A stretch of 64,000 nt of DNA from NCBI GenBank assembly GCA_030549175.1, contig JAUKUA010000003.1:1612001-1676000 (forward strand), read 5' to 3'. This document shows positions 22,001 through 34,244 of this stretch, one piece after another. The notes under the pieces are model-generated. The model worked only from the letters and a program-made list of their open reading frames with translations, ran no database searches and was not told where the DNA came from. How positions within the stretch are numbered: position 1 is the first letter of the stretch; every line of letters starts with the position of its first letter. Made by a program: the position numbers and the translations under genes. The stretch is from Lasiosphaeris hirsuta (taxonomy: Eukaryota; Ascomycota; Sordariomycetes; Sordariales; Lasiosphaeriaceae).

Positions 22001-25000
22001 GGATTATAAAACTACTAGTAAGGAATAGTGTGGGTGTCAATTTAGACGCCGCGAAGGAGTTTTGAGTTGTTCATGGTTAAGTTTTGGAGGATTTTGGTAA
22101 CAGACAAAGAGAACGAAGTGTGGACAATTTTAGAAACGACCTTTCCCTTCGCAGCCACGCGCTAAGCTGGAACATGCAGCCTGAAACATTTCTACATCAA
22201 GCTTGGGCCACTTCGGACGGGCCATGACGCAATCCCCGCAATGTCAAAGTTATTTTGGAGTACTCGACGGATTACAATCGACGATTGACAATCGAGAACA
22301 AAGCTTCAGCGCAACGGTAACAACGAGCACGAGCACAACGGGCCCGAGGCGCATACGAGCTCCCGCCGGTACCAGAGAGCGAAATGTCCGGAAGGAGTGT
22401 GCAGGTGCATGTTTCGATTGTCGGTGATGCGCCGTGATGGCTGTGATGCCCAGATGTCCCTCACTGGCAGCAGCGCAGCCAGGGCCTCTTCCCGCCCAGA
22501 CGCGGGGGTGCTCTAACACACTATCTGAAGCAGCCCCGGATCTCAAGAGTGTTTTGAGAACAGCTCGAGCAAGGGTCCCGGACCCGCGACCAGCTTCACA
22601 TGCGGTATCCTCCGCCCACGCCGGCCCACCCAATCGACATTCTCCCATCTATGCTCCAATCGATATGCTCCAACAAGGTCCAATGAACTAGCATGGCCTG
22701 GCGCTTCCACGCTCTCTGTCGTCCCCCATGCACTGTCGCTGTCGCAGCTTCTTCGCGAACCCGTCCACACACGTTTATCGAGCAGATCAGATGAACAGCG
22801 AACCAGGGCGCCCTGGACCCTGAGAGGCAGCTACCTAGTCTGCCATGGGATGTAATGAGCTTGTTGAGCCCCGAAACACGGCAACGCTTCTGGGCGAAAC
22901 AGAAGAGACAACCACCAAATTCTCCATAGACTCCCCCTCTCGGACGGACCGACTCAGTCGCCCCTAGACTTGTAAGAACAGAGGGGTTAACATTGGTGAG
23001 CAGGGAAGCGGTCAAGATCTAGCCCAAAGCTCCGATTCTTCCCTGACTTTCAAGCTCACCAATGCGGCCCAGACTGCAGGCGCTTCGTACTCCGCGACTT
23101 GAAGCACGGCCAGCGAATTGCCTGACACCCATCACCTTGTTCAGCGGCCACGGCCACTAGGTTGGCACATCTCGAAGGTGCTCCGTGTTTTCAGCTCGAC
23201 TCAGTTGATGCATGCAACCCTCGCCAGGCCAGGTTGCATGAATACACCTACGGGCTTGTCACGAGGATAGGTGGCCGGTTGAGACGGGAGATCACCCGTC
23301 AAGGACGAAGGAGTCGAGGCTATCGAACACTACACTACGGTACTTAGTATTAGCCCTAAACACATTCCAGTCGGTGGCCGGGTTGGCTGCCACAAAGATC
23401 CGCGGCAGCATCGATCTGTGGAGAAATGATTCGGCAGCGATAGCGGATTGGAGCTATTTTGCACGGTAGATACCTATGAGCCATAAGAGAAAGATGGCGA
23501 AGGGAATTAACTAAGCATTGGGGCATTCATAGCTGATCCGTCGATGGCTGGTCTGGCGGGCTGGGGCTGCCTTTTCCGCCAACGGACGCGGGCGCAGTAC
23601 TCCCTTTCCAATCTGTAGGTTCATGCTGAGAGCCCTTACAGCCGGCTCGCGAGACCGTTCCCGCCAACCCCAAGATCCCTAGGCCGTGATGGCCCCCGAC
23701 CACGGCGAGCCTGGCCCACAGCGGCTGCCTTTCCCCCCATCTATGCCATCCATTCGGAGCCCTCCTCGGGGAAACCAACCACAACAATAATAACCATCAA
23801 CCAAACTTCAAGTTTGCCGAAGCACTCCGCTATATTATAATCAGGAGGAAAACATGCCACGTAAAGCCCGGAGAAGAGATTAGTCTTGGTGCATCGCGAA
23901 CCCCGTGAGGGACGGGAGAGGTCGGAGTCGATCGCACGAAAAGAGGGCTGGGGAGGCAGAATTCGAAGCCATCCCCAACCATCTCTACCTCTGTGCCACT
24001 CCCTCCGCCTCTGTTCATGCCTCCCCCCCACAGCGGGGCACAACCGAATGCGGAGCCGTTCCAGCCGAACAAGATAACTCGCTGTTTTTCTCTGCTTGGG
24101 TACATGCAGCAGAGGGTACGAGAGAGCAAGGGAGAAGTGAGAATCGCTCGCCACCCACCCTTCGCAGGCTCCCTCCCTCTGCAGTGGGTGCAGAGCGCGA
24201 TTCTCCAATCAGGCGTGGATTGAGTGAGGTTGCCGCCGTTGCGAGTCGAGCTTCGATGTTGTCGACCTGACGGGCACCAATCACGGATCGCTGCCCGCCA
24301 TGTACCGTCGCTGGCGATGCGAGCGATGCTGCTAATCGAAGCCCCAACCCCAAACGAAGAAGGCACAAGCACCCTTGTGATGACGCCGCCCCTTGTCGCA
24401 GCCACCCATCCGGCCTGCTAGAATGCCGCTACGAGTAGTCAATTCGTACAGGTAAGGAACGAGACTCTGTACGGGATAGAAAAACCAGGAATGTGTGCAG
24501 AAAGAATCGCTGCGATTGATGACGAAAAGACACATGTGCTACTATCGCTCGCTGATCTTCTGATAGTGTAGCAATCAACGTAAAATAGCGATAGATAAAT
24601 CAAGGTGGCGGCTGTGGCCCTATGACGATGAGGGCCTGTGATTTGAGGAAACTGGCTCGCCCAGCCAACTTTTTTTTCTTACTTGCCCATCATCAGAGTC
24701 TACGACGAAGCGTATGAAAAACGAGGCAACCGGATTTTCGGATTCCTTGAAGGCATCCCTCAAACTTTGTGAGCTCCTTCATCCCGTGGCGCGGGCGGGT
24801 TCCATTCTTTTGGAGCTGGGGGCGCTACGCTAGTGTGTTGACAACCTCGACGCCCTCCGAAGCCAAACCGGCTCCCAGAGTCTCTTTTACCTGAAACGCC
24901 ATTCGCAGCCAACCACGACTCACCTTGAGGCCAATCGAGCTTCCTCCCAGACACGGCGACACAGACACTGATTCGAGACTGTCCGGCCGACTGGGGGAGA

Positions 25001-25842
25001 CTGAATCACACCTCCGCCTCAATCAGTCCTTTTGTTCTCATCTTTTCTCTGTCAGGTTATAAGCTGCTGACCCGGTGCAGTGCACTGGGAACTTTTGCTA
25101 GGGCGAGCGCAGTAGCACCAAGGACGGAGCGTGCTAGCTAGGTATCCCAAGAGCGAGGTAGTATCACGCAGGCGAGAGTAACTTTGCATCACCAACCGTC
25201 CCTTCCAGGCTTGCCGGCCAGCTTCCCATTCATGTCAGCCATGTATCCATTCAGTCAGGGCGGTCGTCCAGCCGTGGAGCAGGGGTCACCCCCCCCCCAA
25301 TTGCATGGGGTAAGTGTGGCAGGCAAGGCTCGTCATGCGTTCCTCTTTCCTCGCGACCCCCAGCGGGAAGTACCCTCCACCCTATCGCTCTTGTACTGGG
25401 GTACGTACCTTCCTTTTGTCTCTGCTCGTACCGAAGTCGATGGCGGGCCCGGTTCTTGCAGGCCGTTGTTCCTCCCCTTGGCGCGACACCTCGATACATG
25501 GCCTACATCAGCACCCCCATCCCACACCCAATGCACGTTACATAGTGCACTGCATAGGGTATGCGCCCACTGCGACCACCTCATTAAAATAAACCTCCCA
25601 CCCACCTGGGAGAACCTCTGGCACTTTCTTCTCCCCATTTTCACACCCGCAGCTTAACCTACGACCAGCTGGTTGTCCCTACGATACGATAGACCCACTG
25701 TTGTCCAGGGCGAAGGAACTAGACTCCCTTGCTGTCAAACTTGGTCCTGGAGATCGAGACATTGTGGCCGAAACTATCACCGCCCTATCTGCCACCTACC
25801 AACTACACCAGATCTCTGCCGACTAAACCTGTCTGCTGGGGC
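19026..25842. other. 6.8 kb gene-free region
   Basis: The longest stretch without a supportable gene. Short ORFs occur on both strands but overlap, lack domains and cannot be spliced into anything recognisable. It holds a period-10 A-rich repeat (21655-21682), a short ATATAT stretch near 19900 and a C10 run at 25289-25298. From about 25.1 kb onward it may be a long leader of the gene at 25843. No transposon termini, tRNA or rRNA were seen. Confidence 0.5.
21655..21682. repeat. Period-10 A-rich simple repeat
   Basis: Three A-runs of 7, 9 and 9 separated by single T bases. Simple sequence repeat in the gene-free region. Confidence 0.85.
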
Positions 25843-27138
25843 ATGTCTCTCACCACCGCTAGGGAGCTGGGCCACGGCGCCGAGATGCCCATCTCAAATA
25901 CAGAGTCAATGGACACCAAGACAGCACCTCACTTCTCATCCCACAGTACATTCGACGCCCCCATTTACGACAACTTTTACGAGGCTGACGACCACGACGC
26001 CATGGCCCCAAACCCGAAGCGTGTCCGCTCGAGCGCCGACGCACCTGAACTGCCGAGGAAGAGCGCGTTGCGAGCGTCACGACTCCTCGACAACCTCGGC
26101 CTGCAGCTGGGCGGCTCCATCGGAACGGCCGTCGAGCCTGGTCAGGCCACGCCCCTCGACGTCTACCTCTCGTCCGAGGAGGACGCTTCGTCAGACGCCG
26201 ACGACTTCTCCGATTATGGCTACGATTCGAGCAACGAGGACCCAACGTCACCCACGCGGCGTAGCAGCCATGAGGATACGGCACGAGTGGTGTCAGTGGT
26301 GTACTCGGGCAAGCCTTCTATAATTGACCTCTCGCTTCTGAGAAGGTCGATCTCACCCAACTCGACAAGGACCCGATCGAGCACGACATCGTCCCGGTCG
26401 CCCATTGACGACCGGCCGTCCACCGCCGCGAGCTCGATTGCTTCTTCACCTGTTCAAAGCGGCGGTAATGTGACGAGAAAGCCCAGCCTGCTCTCCGATC
26501 TGCTTGTGAAAAAGAGGCCCCCGTTTCTCAACATCGACCCTTATGCCAATGGCAGCACATACTCACTTGAGATACCCAACAAGCCTGAGAGGAGAGCGAC
26601 AGAGAACGACAGCATAACGAAAGCACCCAAGACACCGACCCAAATACTCAGAGGTGTTTCTAGGACATTCAGCCTGGTCAGGAAGAGGAGTAGGCCATTA
26701 CTGGGTAGCTTCTCGCCCCAACCCCAACCGCATGGAACGCGGGACTCGTTGCCTGCCACTTCATCGCCGGCCCAAAGGTCGTCGTCATCGCCGACGTATA
26801 CCGCAGGGGGTAACCCAACCACGGCCGCTCCTGAGCACCAAGTGGAGACCAAGGCGGGCGAAGTGGATATCGTGGTGGAACCGGGGACGCCGCAGACACC
26901 GCAGACACCCGTCACATACAGCGACATCATTCGGGCGGCCAAGAAGAACGCCATGATGATTCCTCCGTCGCCCATGACATCCCAGAATGGCGGAAGCGTC
27001 GTGTCGTCGCCGGTGTCGTCGCAAGAGCCTACTGTTCTGGGTACTACAAACGGCAACGGGCAGGGGGCTAAGAGGGGGATCCTGAGCGGGTTAGCCGCTA
27101 GGAGGAGGAGTATCAAGTTGACTGGAAAGGTGATTTGA
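25843..27138 (+). CDS. Uncharacterised Ser/Pro-rich fungal protein
   Basis: Single-exon frame of 431 residues; the start MSLTTARELG is the first ATG. I do not recognise a named family. About residues 62-85 read ADAPELPRKSALRASRLLDN.., then an acidic Ser-rich motif SSEEDASSDADDFSDYGYDSS (about 115-135). RVVSVVYSGKPSIIDL follows near 150-165. The rest is Ser/Thr/Pro-rich and probably disordered, with many SP/TP sites (GTPQTPQTP), and ends in a basic segment LAARRRSIKLTGKVI. My recollection is that proteins with this acidic motif occur across filamentous ascomycetes without a known role. No signal peptide or membrane span. The motif-rich ends against a variable middle support a real gene. Confidence 0.72.
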   Translation: MSLTTARELGHGAEMPISNTESMDTKTAPHFSSHSTFDAPIYDNFYEADDHDAMAPNPKRVRSSADAPELPRKSALRASRLLDNLGLQLGGSIGTAVEPGQATPLDVYLSSEEDASSDADDFSDYGYDSSNEDPTSPTRRSSHEDTARVVSVVYSGKPSIIDLSLLRRSISPNSTRTRSSTTSSRSPIDDRPSTAASSIASSPVQSGGNVTRKPSLLSDLLVKKRPPFLNIDPYANGSTYSLEIPNKPERRATENDSITKAPKTPTQILRGVSRTFSLVRKRSRPLLGSFSPQPQPHGTRDSLPATSSPAQRSSSSPTYTAGGNPTTAAPEHQVETKAGEVDIVVEPGTPQTPQTPVTYSDIIRAAKKNAMMIPPSPMTSQNGGSVVSSPVSSQEPTVLGTTNGNGQGAKRGILSGLAARRRSIKLTGKVI

Positions 27139-27484
27139 GAGGGTTCACTTGTCACAAAAGGCGTTTGTTTGCGGTGCTTGCTCACTGTGGCGTTTTATGG
27201 ATATACCAATGGCCAATTGGCGAGGCATCTTGATATTTCTCAAATTGGGCGGGTTCATTTGTTTAGTTTGGCGTTTGGGTATTATGACAGGGCGGCTTTT
27301 GTTTTGATGAAGATTATGATACCACAGGAGCAACAGCACCACAATTGTTTGCCAAATTTAGGCTTATACCAAATGCAAGCATGTTTTGAAAGGGACTCAT
27401 GAATCGTCGATCCCTATCACATTCAGACTTTGCCAGCGGCGCGACGTGTTTGTGGCGCGATTTGGCTCCATCGTACAACCATGT

Positions 27485-27510
27485 CCACACACACATACAC
27501 ACACACACAG
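27485..27510. repeat. (CA)n microsatellite
   Basis: CACACACACATACACACACA-type run in noncoding sequence. Confidence 0.9.
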
Positions 27511-28030
27511 CGAATATCGTGGCTCGTTGCACAACGCTCTAGCAGCTCATCTTACAACCATTCACTCGCACTCGCACACATTTTTGGGATACAACGTTGA
27601 CTTGGTGCTCTGAGGAAAGTGTTTCGAGCTGGGTTGCGCATGTCTGGAAACGGCACCGAGACAGGCGCGCGCTTTACTCTCTCTGCCCATGGACACTCTG
27701 CACACACATTACGAAGAGTCTCGCACAGACCGAAGGTTGTGAAGCTCTCCTTCCCCCTGGGTGTGTTTGAAAAAGGGGATGGGGCCCTGGTCCCTGCTGG
27801 AAGCCCGGTTGAAAAGGTTGATCGAATCTGGAATCTGTGGGGAGGGGTGAGGGGGGAGTCTGTGCGGACGGCCGGCCTGCCCTCCCCCCCAAAAGGTTAA
27901 AGCTGAACGCAAGAGGAGACGTGAGCGCAAGCCACTTGACGTTCAGTGGTAATTTGACCATTGGTTTCGTGCAGATGGTGGCATCTGTGGGTTGGCAGAG
28001 CGTGGATGGGTAGGTTAGGTACCAGAGTGT

Positions 28031-28100
28031 ACCTCTTTATCGAGGGAATAGGTGAGGGTGATGTGACCTCTTTGTCGAGGGAATAGGTGAGAGTGATGTG
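28031..28100. repeat. 35-bp tandem duplication
   Basis: Two adjacent 35-bp copies beginning ACCTCTTT and ending GTGATGTG, differing at two positions (A/G at copy base 9 and G/A near base 27). Noncoding. Confidence 0.92.
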
Positions 28101-29196
28101 ATGCGATAGATTTGAGATTTTTTTTTTTTTTGGAGCCTGTGAGGATCGGGGTGATTGTCACGCTGTAGCGACGCGGGTTGATTGATCTCTCTGACAAAAA
28201 GGTGAGCTGAGTGGGCTTTGCAAGTAATGGAATTGTTGCGAGATCATGGTCTGAAATTTGCTCTCTGAATCGAGTAAGTGTTCAGTCCCATCCCTCCTTT
28301 TGCCAGCCGTAGTTTTGCTGTCGTTAAATGCAGGTCTTGGGCCTCGTGGTGTCGCTGAAGATTACAGAGTATATCCAAATCTCTTGACTGCAGGACCTAC
28401 CCAACTACCTTGGTTGGGCTTATCTTCATGCAGGTACAGTCGCTGCAGAACAGCCAAAGGGCACTTTCCTCCTGCAAGTTAGGTAGTGACAGGTCGGTGA
28501 TAGGGGTAAGTAATAACGTGTCAAGGAGCCCCACATTCCTCTTCAGCAATGGCTGATTGATGGCGGCGATTGGTCCGCGCCATGACTCTCAGCTGACTTC
28601 TCACAACTTGGTCTTTGTCCACTCACACAGACCACCAAGATACCTACTATCGCGACGTGGTTGCACCCGAAATTCGAAAGCCGGCCAATCCTCCCCACGC
28701 ATTACTTGCGAAACTTGAAGGGCATGCTAGCCACAAACGGAGGAAGAAGATCTTCGCCATCGCTGACTAACCGACAATGAACGGGAGGGAAACCCGGCAG
28801 GTCCACTAACCGCTGAGTGTCATGCCGCGCCCCTGCGGCGGAATGGGGACAGCATTTGGAAAGTTTAAGTGCTTGCATCGCTATGTAGGCACGGCAGGTA
28901 ACCTCATCCTAAACATCCATGGGTATTCACACAGTCACCCCCCCCTCCTCCTCGCTCGTGCATCACAATCCCATCCACGCTCGAGAAATCCCCCGAGGCT
29001 GACTTACCCCGTCCTCAGCAGAGTTTCCAAAGCCTAGGGTGCAGTGTGAGGCAAAGCATCAGGATCGCCCAGCCCACGCCGCGCGCACACATGGGGCCAA
29101 CGACCTAGTCGTGAATAGCCTCCCACCGCCACCCTGGTTGCCACTAGGCCCAGTCCTTCTATGGCGAGGAGAAGACATAGATGTGTGAATCCCGGA

Positions 29197-29227
29197 GTGT
29201 GTGTGTGTGTGAGTGAGAGAGAGAGAG
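29197..29227. repeat. (GT)n(GA)n microsatellite
   Basis: A GTGTGT run passes directly into GAGAGA in noncoding sequence. Confidence 0.9.
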
Positions 29228-30512
29228 GCCCGGCATGACACGCGTGCGGCAAGCGCATGAACAACTTGGGTTGCTTCGTCATTCCTGCGCCGTGGTGATC
29301 ACCAGGTAGGTATTGCCCGCCGTAGGCGGACGGCGTTGGCGTAGCATTTTACGTCGCTGCTTCTTACCAGGAGGAGACTTGTTGCGCGAAGGGGAGCTAG
29401 CGGGCGTGGGGATGATAGGACAGGTGTTTTGAGTTGAAACATTATAGCCGTGCCTGCTATAGTGGGATGGGGTACACCGGGGGATACATGGTATGGGGAC
29501 GGGTGAGCTTGGGGCTGCTCCCGGGGTCTGTTCCCCATTCTCAGGTTGACCAACGTACATGCGTGTCCGGGGTTGCAGCGACGACATAACCGTCCGTGTA
29601 GCTGGGTAAGGTGGGCACAGCAGCAGATGTCGCATTGTCTCTTGGCTTAGAAACACAGGTGCTCGTGCTTTGCTTTCCTGAAAGAGAGGAAGTCCGCCTG
29701 CTCGCCCTTCAATTTCGTCATCTAACTGAGAGGCCCTGAGAGCCCGAGGTCGGCTGGGGAGATGGCATTGCTGAGCTTTAGCCTCGGTCGCAGTCCGACC
29801 ACCTCTCACCCAAGATGCTGAGGCAGCTACCCGTCAGGCCGGAACGGCCCATTCGCCTACTATCGAGTCTTATGCTCTCCCATTCCGTGAGTATTAGTAA
29901 GTAATACGAAATCCGAGGGAGTGGACGAGGCCCAGACGGTTCAGCCAGTAATGAACGTCGAGTGAAAAGGGGCAGGTAGTGAAAGAGAAAGAAGAAAAAA
30001 ACAACAGTTGGTTAACTAGCTATGGATTTGAAACCAGCTCGCCATTGCGGCTTGAAGCCAGACTATTTTCAACCGACTGATCCTTATTGCAAATGGCCTT
30101 AACACAAGTTCCTTGTGAACACGTCGCTTATCACCACTCAGCAAGAGTACAAAACTCGAATTCTGTCATGGAGAAAATACCTAGCTCTTGTCTAGAATCA
30201 TCGGCGAGCAAAGAAGACACTCCAGGGTATAATACACGTAAAAGCAAGTAAGCAACGTCAAGTCCCAACCCGCAGCCCAAATATCTTCAGCCCTCTCCGT
30301 GATATCGAGTGAGGGATCAAGTTCTTATAGAAAAGAAAAGAACTTATCCACCACCAACCGCTCTTTTCTGTTGCATGTCCGCTTCCACAATGCCAACGCC
30401 TACCTCCACATAGAAAAGGCCCTCACGTAACCGACAAAGGGGCTCATGACACGCTAGTGTCCCCCATCATTCCCATCGCGAGGTGTAACCTCATCTAATA
30501 TACTTCTCACCC

Positions 30513-32635
30513 CTAACGCCACAAGTCCAGCCTCTCTCTCTTCGTCTCGCCAGCACTACTTCTCGGCCGCGGCCATTCGTCCACCGCTTCCTCATCTGGA
30601 CTGGTTCGTCCAAACCCTCCCGTAATCCCTCCAATGACGGTGCTCCCTCCTCTCCTGTGCCCCTCAGGACTAGGGACAGGCAGAAACCCACCTCCACCCC
30701 CGACAAAAACATTCCTCCTCGCTCCCCCCTCACTACTCCACCCCGCTGCATACCCACCTAGCACATCATTTCCTAGGCCATAACTACTCAGCGGACGGCC
30801 ATTCTCCCCTCTCCCTCCCGCGCCGGCGGCATTGGACGAGGCCGGCACGCCGTTGAACCCGGGGACTTTGACAAAGGACCAGCCGAGCTCGTTGTGGCCT
30901 TTTGTAAAGACCTCGAGTTTGGCAGGGAGTCTGTTGCCACTGCCGGCCGAGGGGGGGGCAGGTGTAGAGACCATCGCGGCGAACGGGTTGTTGCTGCTGA
31001 AGCGGTGGTTGTGGGCGGGAGCCCGCGGCTGTTGAGTCGGGCTGGGCTGTGGGAAGGGCGGATTGTTCGCGTACGGGGACGACATTGGGCTGAACCCGGA
31101 GATCCAGTTGTTGTTGTTGAAGTTGCTGTGGCGTGGGGAGAAGTTGGAGTTGGAATTGCTGCTGGAGGGACGGGCAATTCCGCCTTCGGCGAAGCCTGGG
31201 GTAGGCGGGGGTAGGCCGATTAAGAGGTCGGGGAAGTGAGAGTTACAGACGTAAACAGCGTGGAGATTGGGCAGGCCGCCCGACAGCAGAGAGTTCGCGA
31301 GGTAGTTGTGGTAGCTTGATAGCACGTCGCTGTACTTATGAGCCGTCTTGTCCTTGGTGACTTCATAGTGGAGCGTCTCCAGACTGGTCGAGCTCAACGG
31401 GGGGACGGAGTGCGAGCCAACAGCGGTGGGCATGTCAGCGGCCACGCTATCAATAATAGACATGTGCTTGAGAGCCGGCGCGTGGGCGAGCACCTCCTGA
31501 AGGGCCCAGACATGAACACCCGTGGTGTTAAGAGAAATGACCTTGAGCGCATCGCGCGCCGCGGGCATCGACAACCACGCTTTGATGCCCTCGGCCGTGA
31601 CGTTGGGGACTTTCTTCAGAATGAACTCTTCGAGTGCGGGGAAGGGCGGCAGCACGTCGTTCCACGCTAGCGTTTCGTCCAAGATGTGTTCCGTGTCGGT
31701 GATCTTGAGAGCGCGGAGGTTGCCCAGGTTGCCAAGCACCTGTCGGATTAGAGCCGGGTTCACGTTGATTTGTACCAACTCGAGCACCTCCAACATGGTC
31801 CACACATTTCCCACGGCGAGCGCCTGCAGACTGCGCTCGCTGCCGCTCATGTACGTCATCTTACGCAGCTCGTGACAGCGGGCCTGAACCTCGAGCCGCA
31901 GTGTCATGAACAGGGGCTCGTCGGCGTAGAAACCCTCAGGTAAGTCGATATAACGCACGTTCGGGGTGACGGCGATCGTACGGGCGAGATCAGCCTGGGA
32001 TTCGGGTGATCCACGGAGCATATACGGCATCTTGAGGAACTGGACTATACGACCTAGGCGTACTGGCTCTTCGCGGAGGGTTCGGGAGAGAAGCTTCAGC
32101 CGGGTCTTGGTCGTGTCCTCAGGCTCGCCGTTGCGGTCAAAAAAGGACCGGCGCTTACGCTTCTCAGCGAGGACGTCCTCCAGGTCGCAGTAGTGAACCA
32201 CATCGATGCGGATACTGTGGTACCTAGATTACAAATGACCATGGTTAGCGTCGCAAATCAAAAGGAGATTTGTCGGTTTATATCAACGTACATCAGCTTG
32301 GTGGCTTCGGCCCGCCACGTCTTGTTGACGCTAACACAATGAGCCAGGTCGCGCATGTCGCAAAGCATACAGGCACCCAGGACGGAGCTCTCTTCGCACG
32401 CATCGTAGCTGTTGTCCTGGCTGTGGGGACACACGAAGGCGAATATGCGCTGGAGGACTGGAAGCGGAAGGCGAGCGAAGGCCAAGACCGAGGCGAAAGT
32501 AGCCATAGGGTGGAATTGGCCAGGACGGTTACCAAATTCCGTGGATGCCAAAGACCGAGGGCCGACTGTGAGGAAGTCGCTGGACCCGCCAAGGCTGGCA
32601 TTCTTTTTCTTCTCTTTCTTTTTGAAGAATTTCAT
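30513..32635 (-). CDS. F-box protein with leucine-rich-like repeats
   Basis: Likely substrate adaptor of an SCF ubiquitin ligase. Minus-strand exons 32635-32292 and 32223-30513 join in frame (684 residues). The Lys-rich N-terminus is followed by an F-box-like segment, LARLPLPVLQRIFAFV.., with conserved ACMLCDMRDLAHCVSVNKTWRAEATKL across about residues 55-115. Intron 1 splits the ATG codon of ..KLMYHSIRID. From about 190 to 400 irregular Leu-rich repeats occur (NLGNLRALKITDTEHIL, PALEEFILKKVPNVTAEGIKAWL). The C-terminal third is Gly/Ser/Pro/Asn-rich and probably disordered. A (GGTGGTGAT)n tract lies in its leader. The substrate is unknown. Confidence 0.83.
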
Positions 32636-34244
32636 GTCGAGGACGACTGAATCAAACTGCGATTGTGGTAGAGTGTAAAGAGGGGAAGGTGGTGGTGATG
32701 GTGGTGGTGATGGTGGTGGTGATGGTGGAGGTGTTGTAGATGGTATGAAGCCGTATAATGGTTAGGGTTCAGCGTGTGTGGTAGGTAGTGACAACACGGG
32801 GCCGAAGACGGGCAGGCGCTCGGGGGGGAAGCCCGGGGAGTAAAGAGGAAGGCGCTCAAAAATAAAGCGGGTTCTCGGCGGCCACCGGCTCTCTGCATCC
32901 GTGAAATGCAGCTCGGTCGGCGGCAGCTGCTCCTCCTTCTTTGGGTAGGTACCTTGTCGGGATCCTGATACCTGATGGCTGCCGTCGTCACCACAGTTGG
33001 CACCCACCGAGCACCCCGGAATGCGCCGAAACACTTGGCCGGCACCTGTCTGCTAAAGACAGCCGAGGGGAATGGCAAGACAGGGCGGCGGTTCGAGAGG
33101 GGGGAGAGACCTGTGTCGGTTCGGGGCCCAGCCTTTTGATACCTACACGGGTGTCGATATCACCTCGGGGCTTAGGCTCTTGAGATTATTACCAGCGGAA
33201 TAAGTGCGGGCGGCGTGAGGGGGTATCGAATATGCCAACAGGTACCCTGCTGTAATAAAGACGCGGACGACTAAAAATTGCAGGACTGGGCAAACCTTTG
33301 TCACAAACACCTAATGAAGAGACCAATGTGGAAATCAAGAAGGCTCATGGTTCTTAGCGTGCAGAGAGCTCAGTTGCTAGTGCTGTGAGTTGGAAGTTGA
33401 GGTGGCCCAGACAAAGCAGTGGGTGAGGGCTCAACTTTAGACGATGTAGCAGCCACATATGACGGCGCAGGGTTCAAGACTAGAGTTACCTTGGTCTTTC
33501 CTATGGCAAGGCTAGGTAGGTGCCAGGGGTAGTGGCAGCACGAAGGCGAAGCGGGGAACTGGGATGTGTTGGGTGAGGGGTCAGGAGAGAGCTCTCCATG
33601 CGTGGGAGCTGCTCTCCAAGCAATTTCGATGGGCTACCTCTTCTCCTTGCTCCTTTGCTAAGAGCCACTCTTCAATCGCAGGATTACAAGTCTCTTGCTA
33701 ACGTATCCGTAGAAAAGCGAGCCCCTTAAATTATTACACAGCGAAGGATGGACAACGATTTGAGGTTGTAATGGTAGGTCTGACAATGCAAGGGCCCGAG
33801 CCCCGGCACTGGGATAAACGCATCACGGCAATCCAAACATCCTCTAGCACGAACAATCTTCCCACGCAAACATGAGGTCCGCCCAACGCGGATGGATTTA
33901 TTACTGACAATCTAATGCTCACTACAGGTATGCAAGTCTCTGCTGGCCAATTTACATCGTGTGCTTACATACAACCTGGTTCACAACCAGCCCATTCATT
34001 CCATTACCCATCCCCATCCTGTCCCCTTTTTTATCCTCCTCCGCCAAGCCTCGTCACAGCGGATCCCACCCCACTCATCTCCTCGAGGGCACTTGTACAC
34101 AAGGGAGCCCTGTTGGATGGGACGAGAGGTGGCCATGCTCGCCAAAATGCCAAAGAAAAATAGCTATTTCAGCATGCTACCGTACAGTCTCCTTGAAATG
34201 CCCATGCCCATGAAGAGTAGTTGCAAAACCGTCCGCGCGGCCGC
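32636..34244. other. Tandem intergenic region (F-box leader / glycogen synthase 3' end)
   Basis: Upstream of the F-box gene and downstream of glycogen synthase, both on the minus strand. Contains the trinucleotide-like repeat at 32689-32728. No gene is supportable. Confidence 0.5.
32689..32728. repeat. (GGTGGTGAT)n repeat in F-box gene leader
   Basis: About four units of a 9-bp GGTGGTGAT repeat, 54 bp upstream of the F-box start codon. Read on the sense strand it is ATCACCACC. Confidence 0.9.

Larger units (their letters stand above)
27139..30512. other. Convergent intergenic region, 3.4 kb
   Basis: Between the 3' ends of the gene at 25843 and the F-box gene. Holds simple repeats (CA at 27485-27510, GT/GA at 29197-29227), a 35-bp direct duplication (28031-28100) and T/A-rich sequence. 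A 176-codon frame on the minus strand at 29279-29809 has no domain and is not called. Confidence 0.5.

Noticed and set aside
19026..25842. RIP-mutated transposon relic
   Set aside because: The gap is not markedly A/T-rich or TpA-rich to the eye and shows no transposase-like frame; a dinucleotide RIP index would decide.
29279..29809. 176-codon frame on the minus strand
   Set aside because: No domain, Pro/Ser/Arg composition typical of chance frames in GC-rich DNA, and no splice partners.
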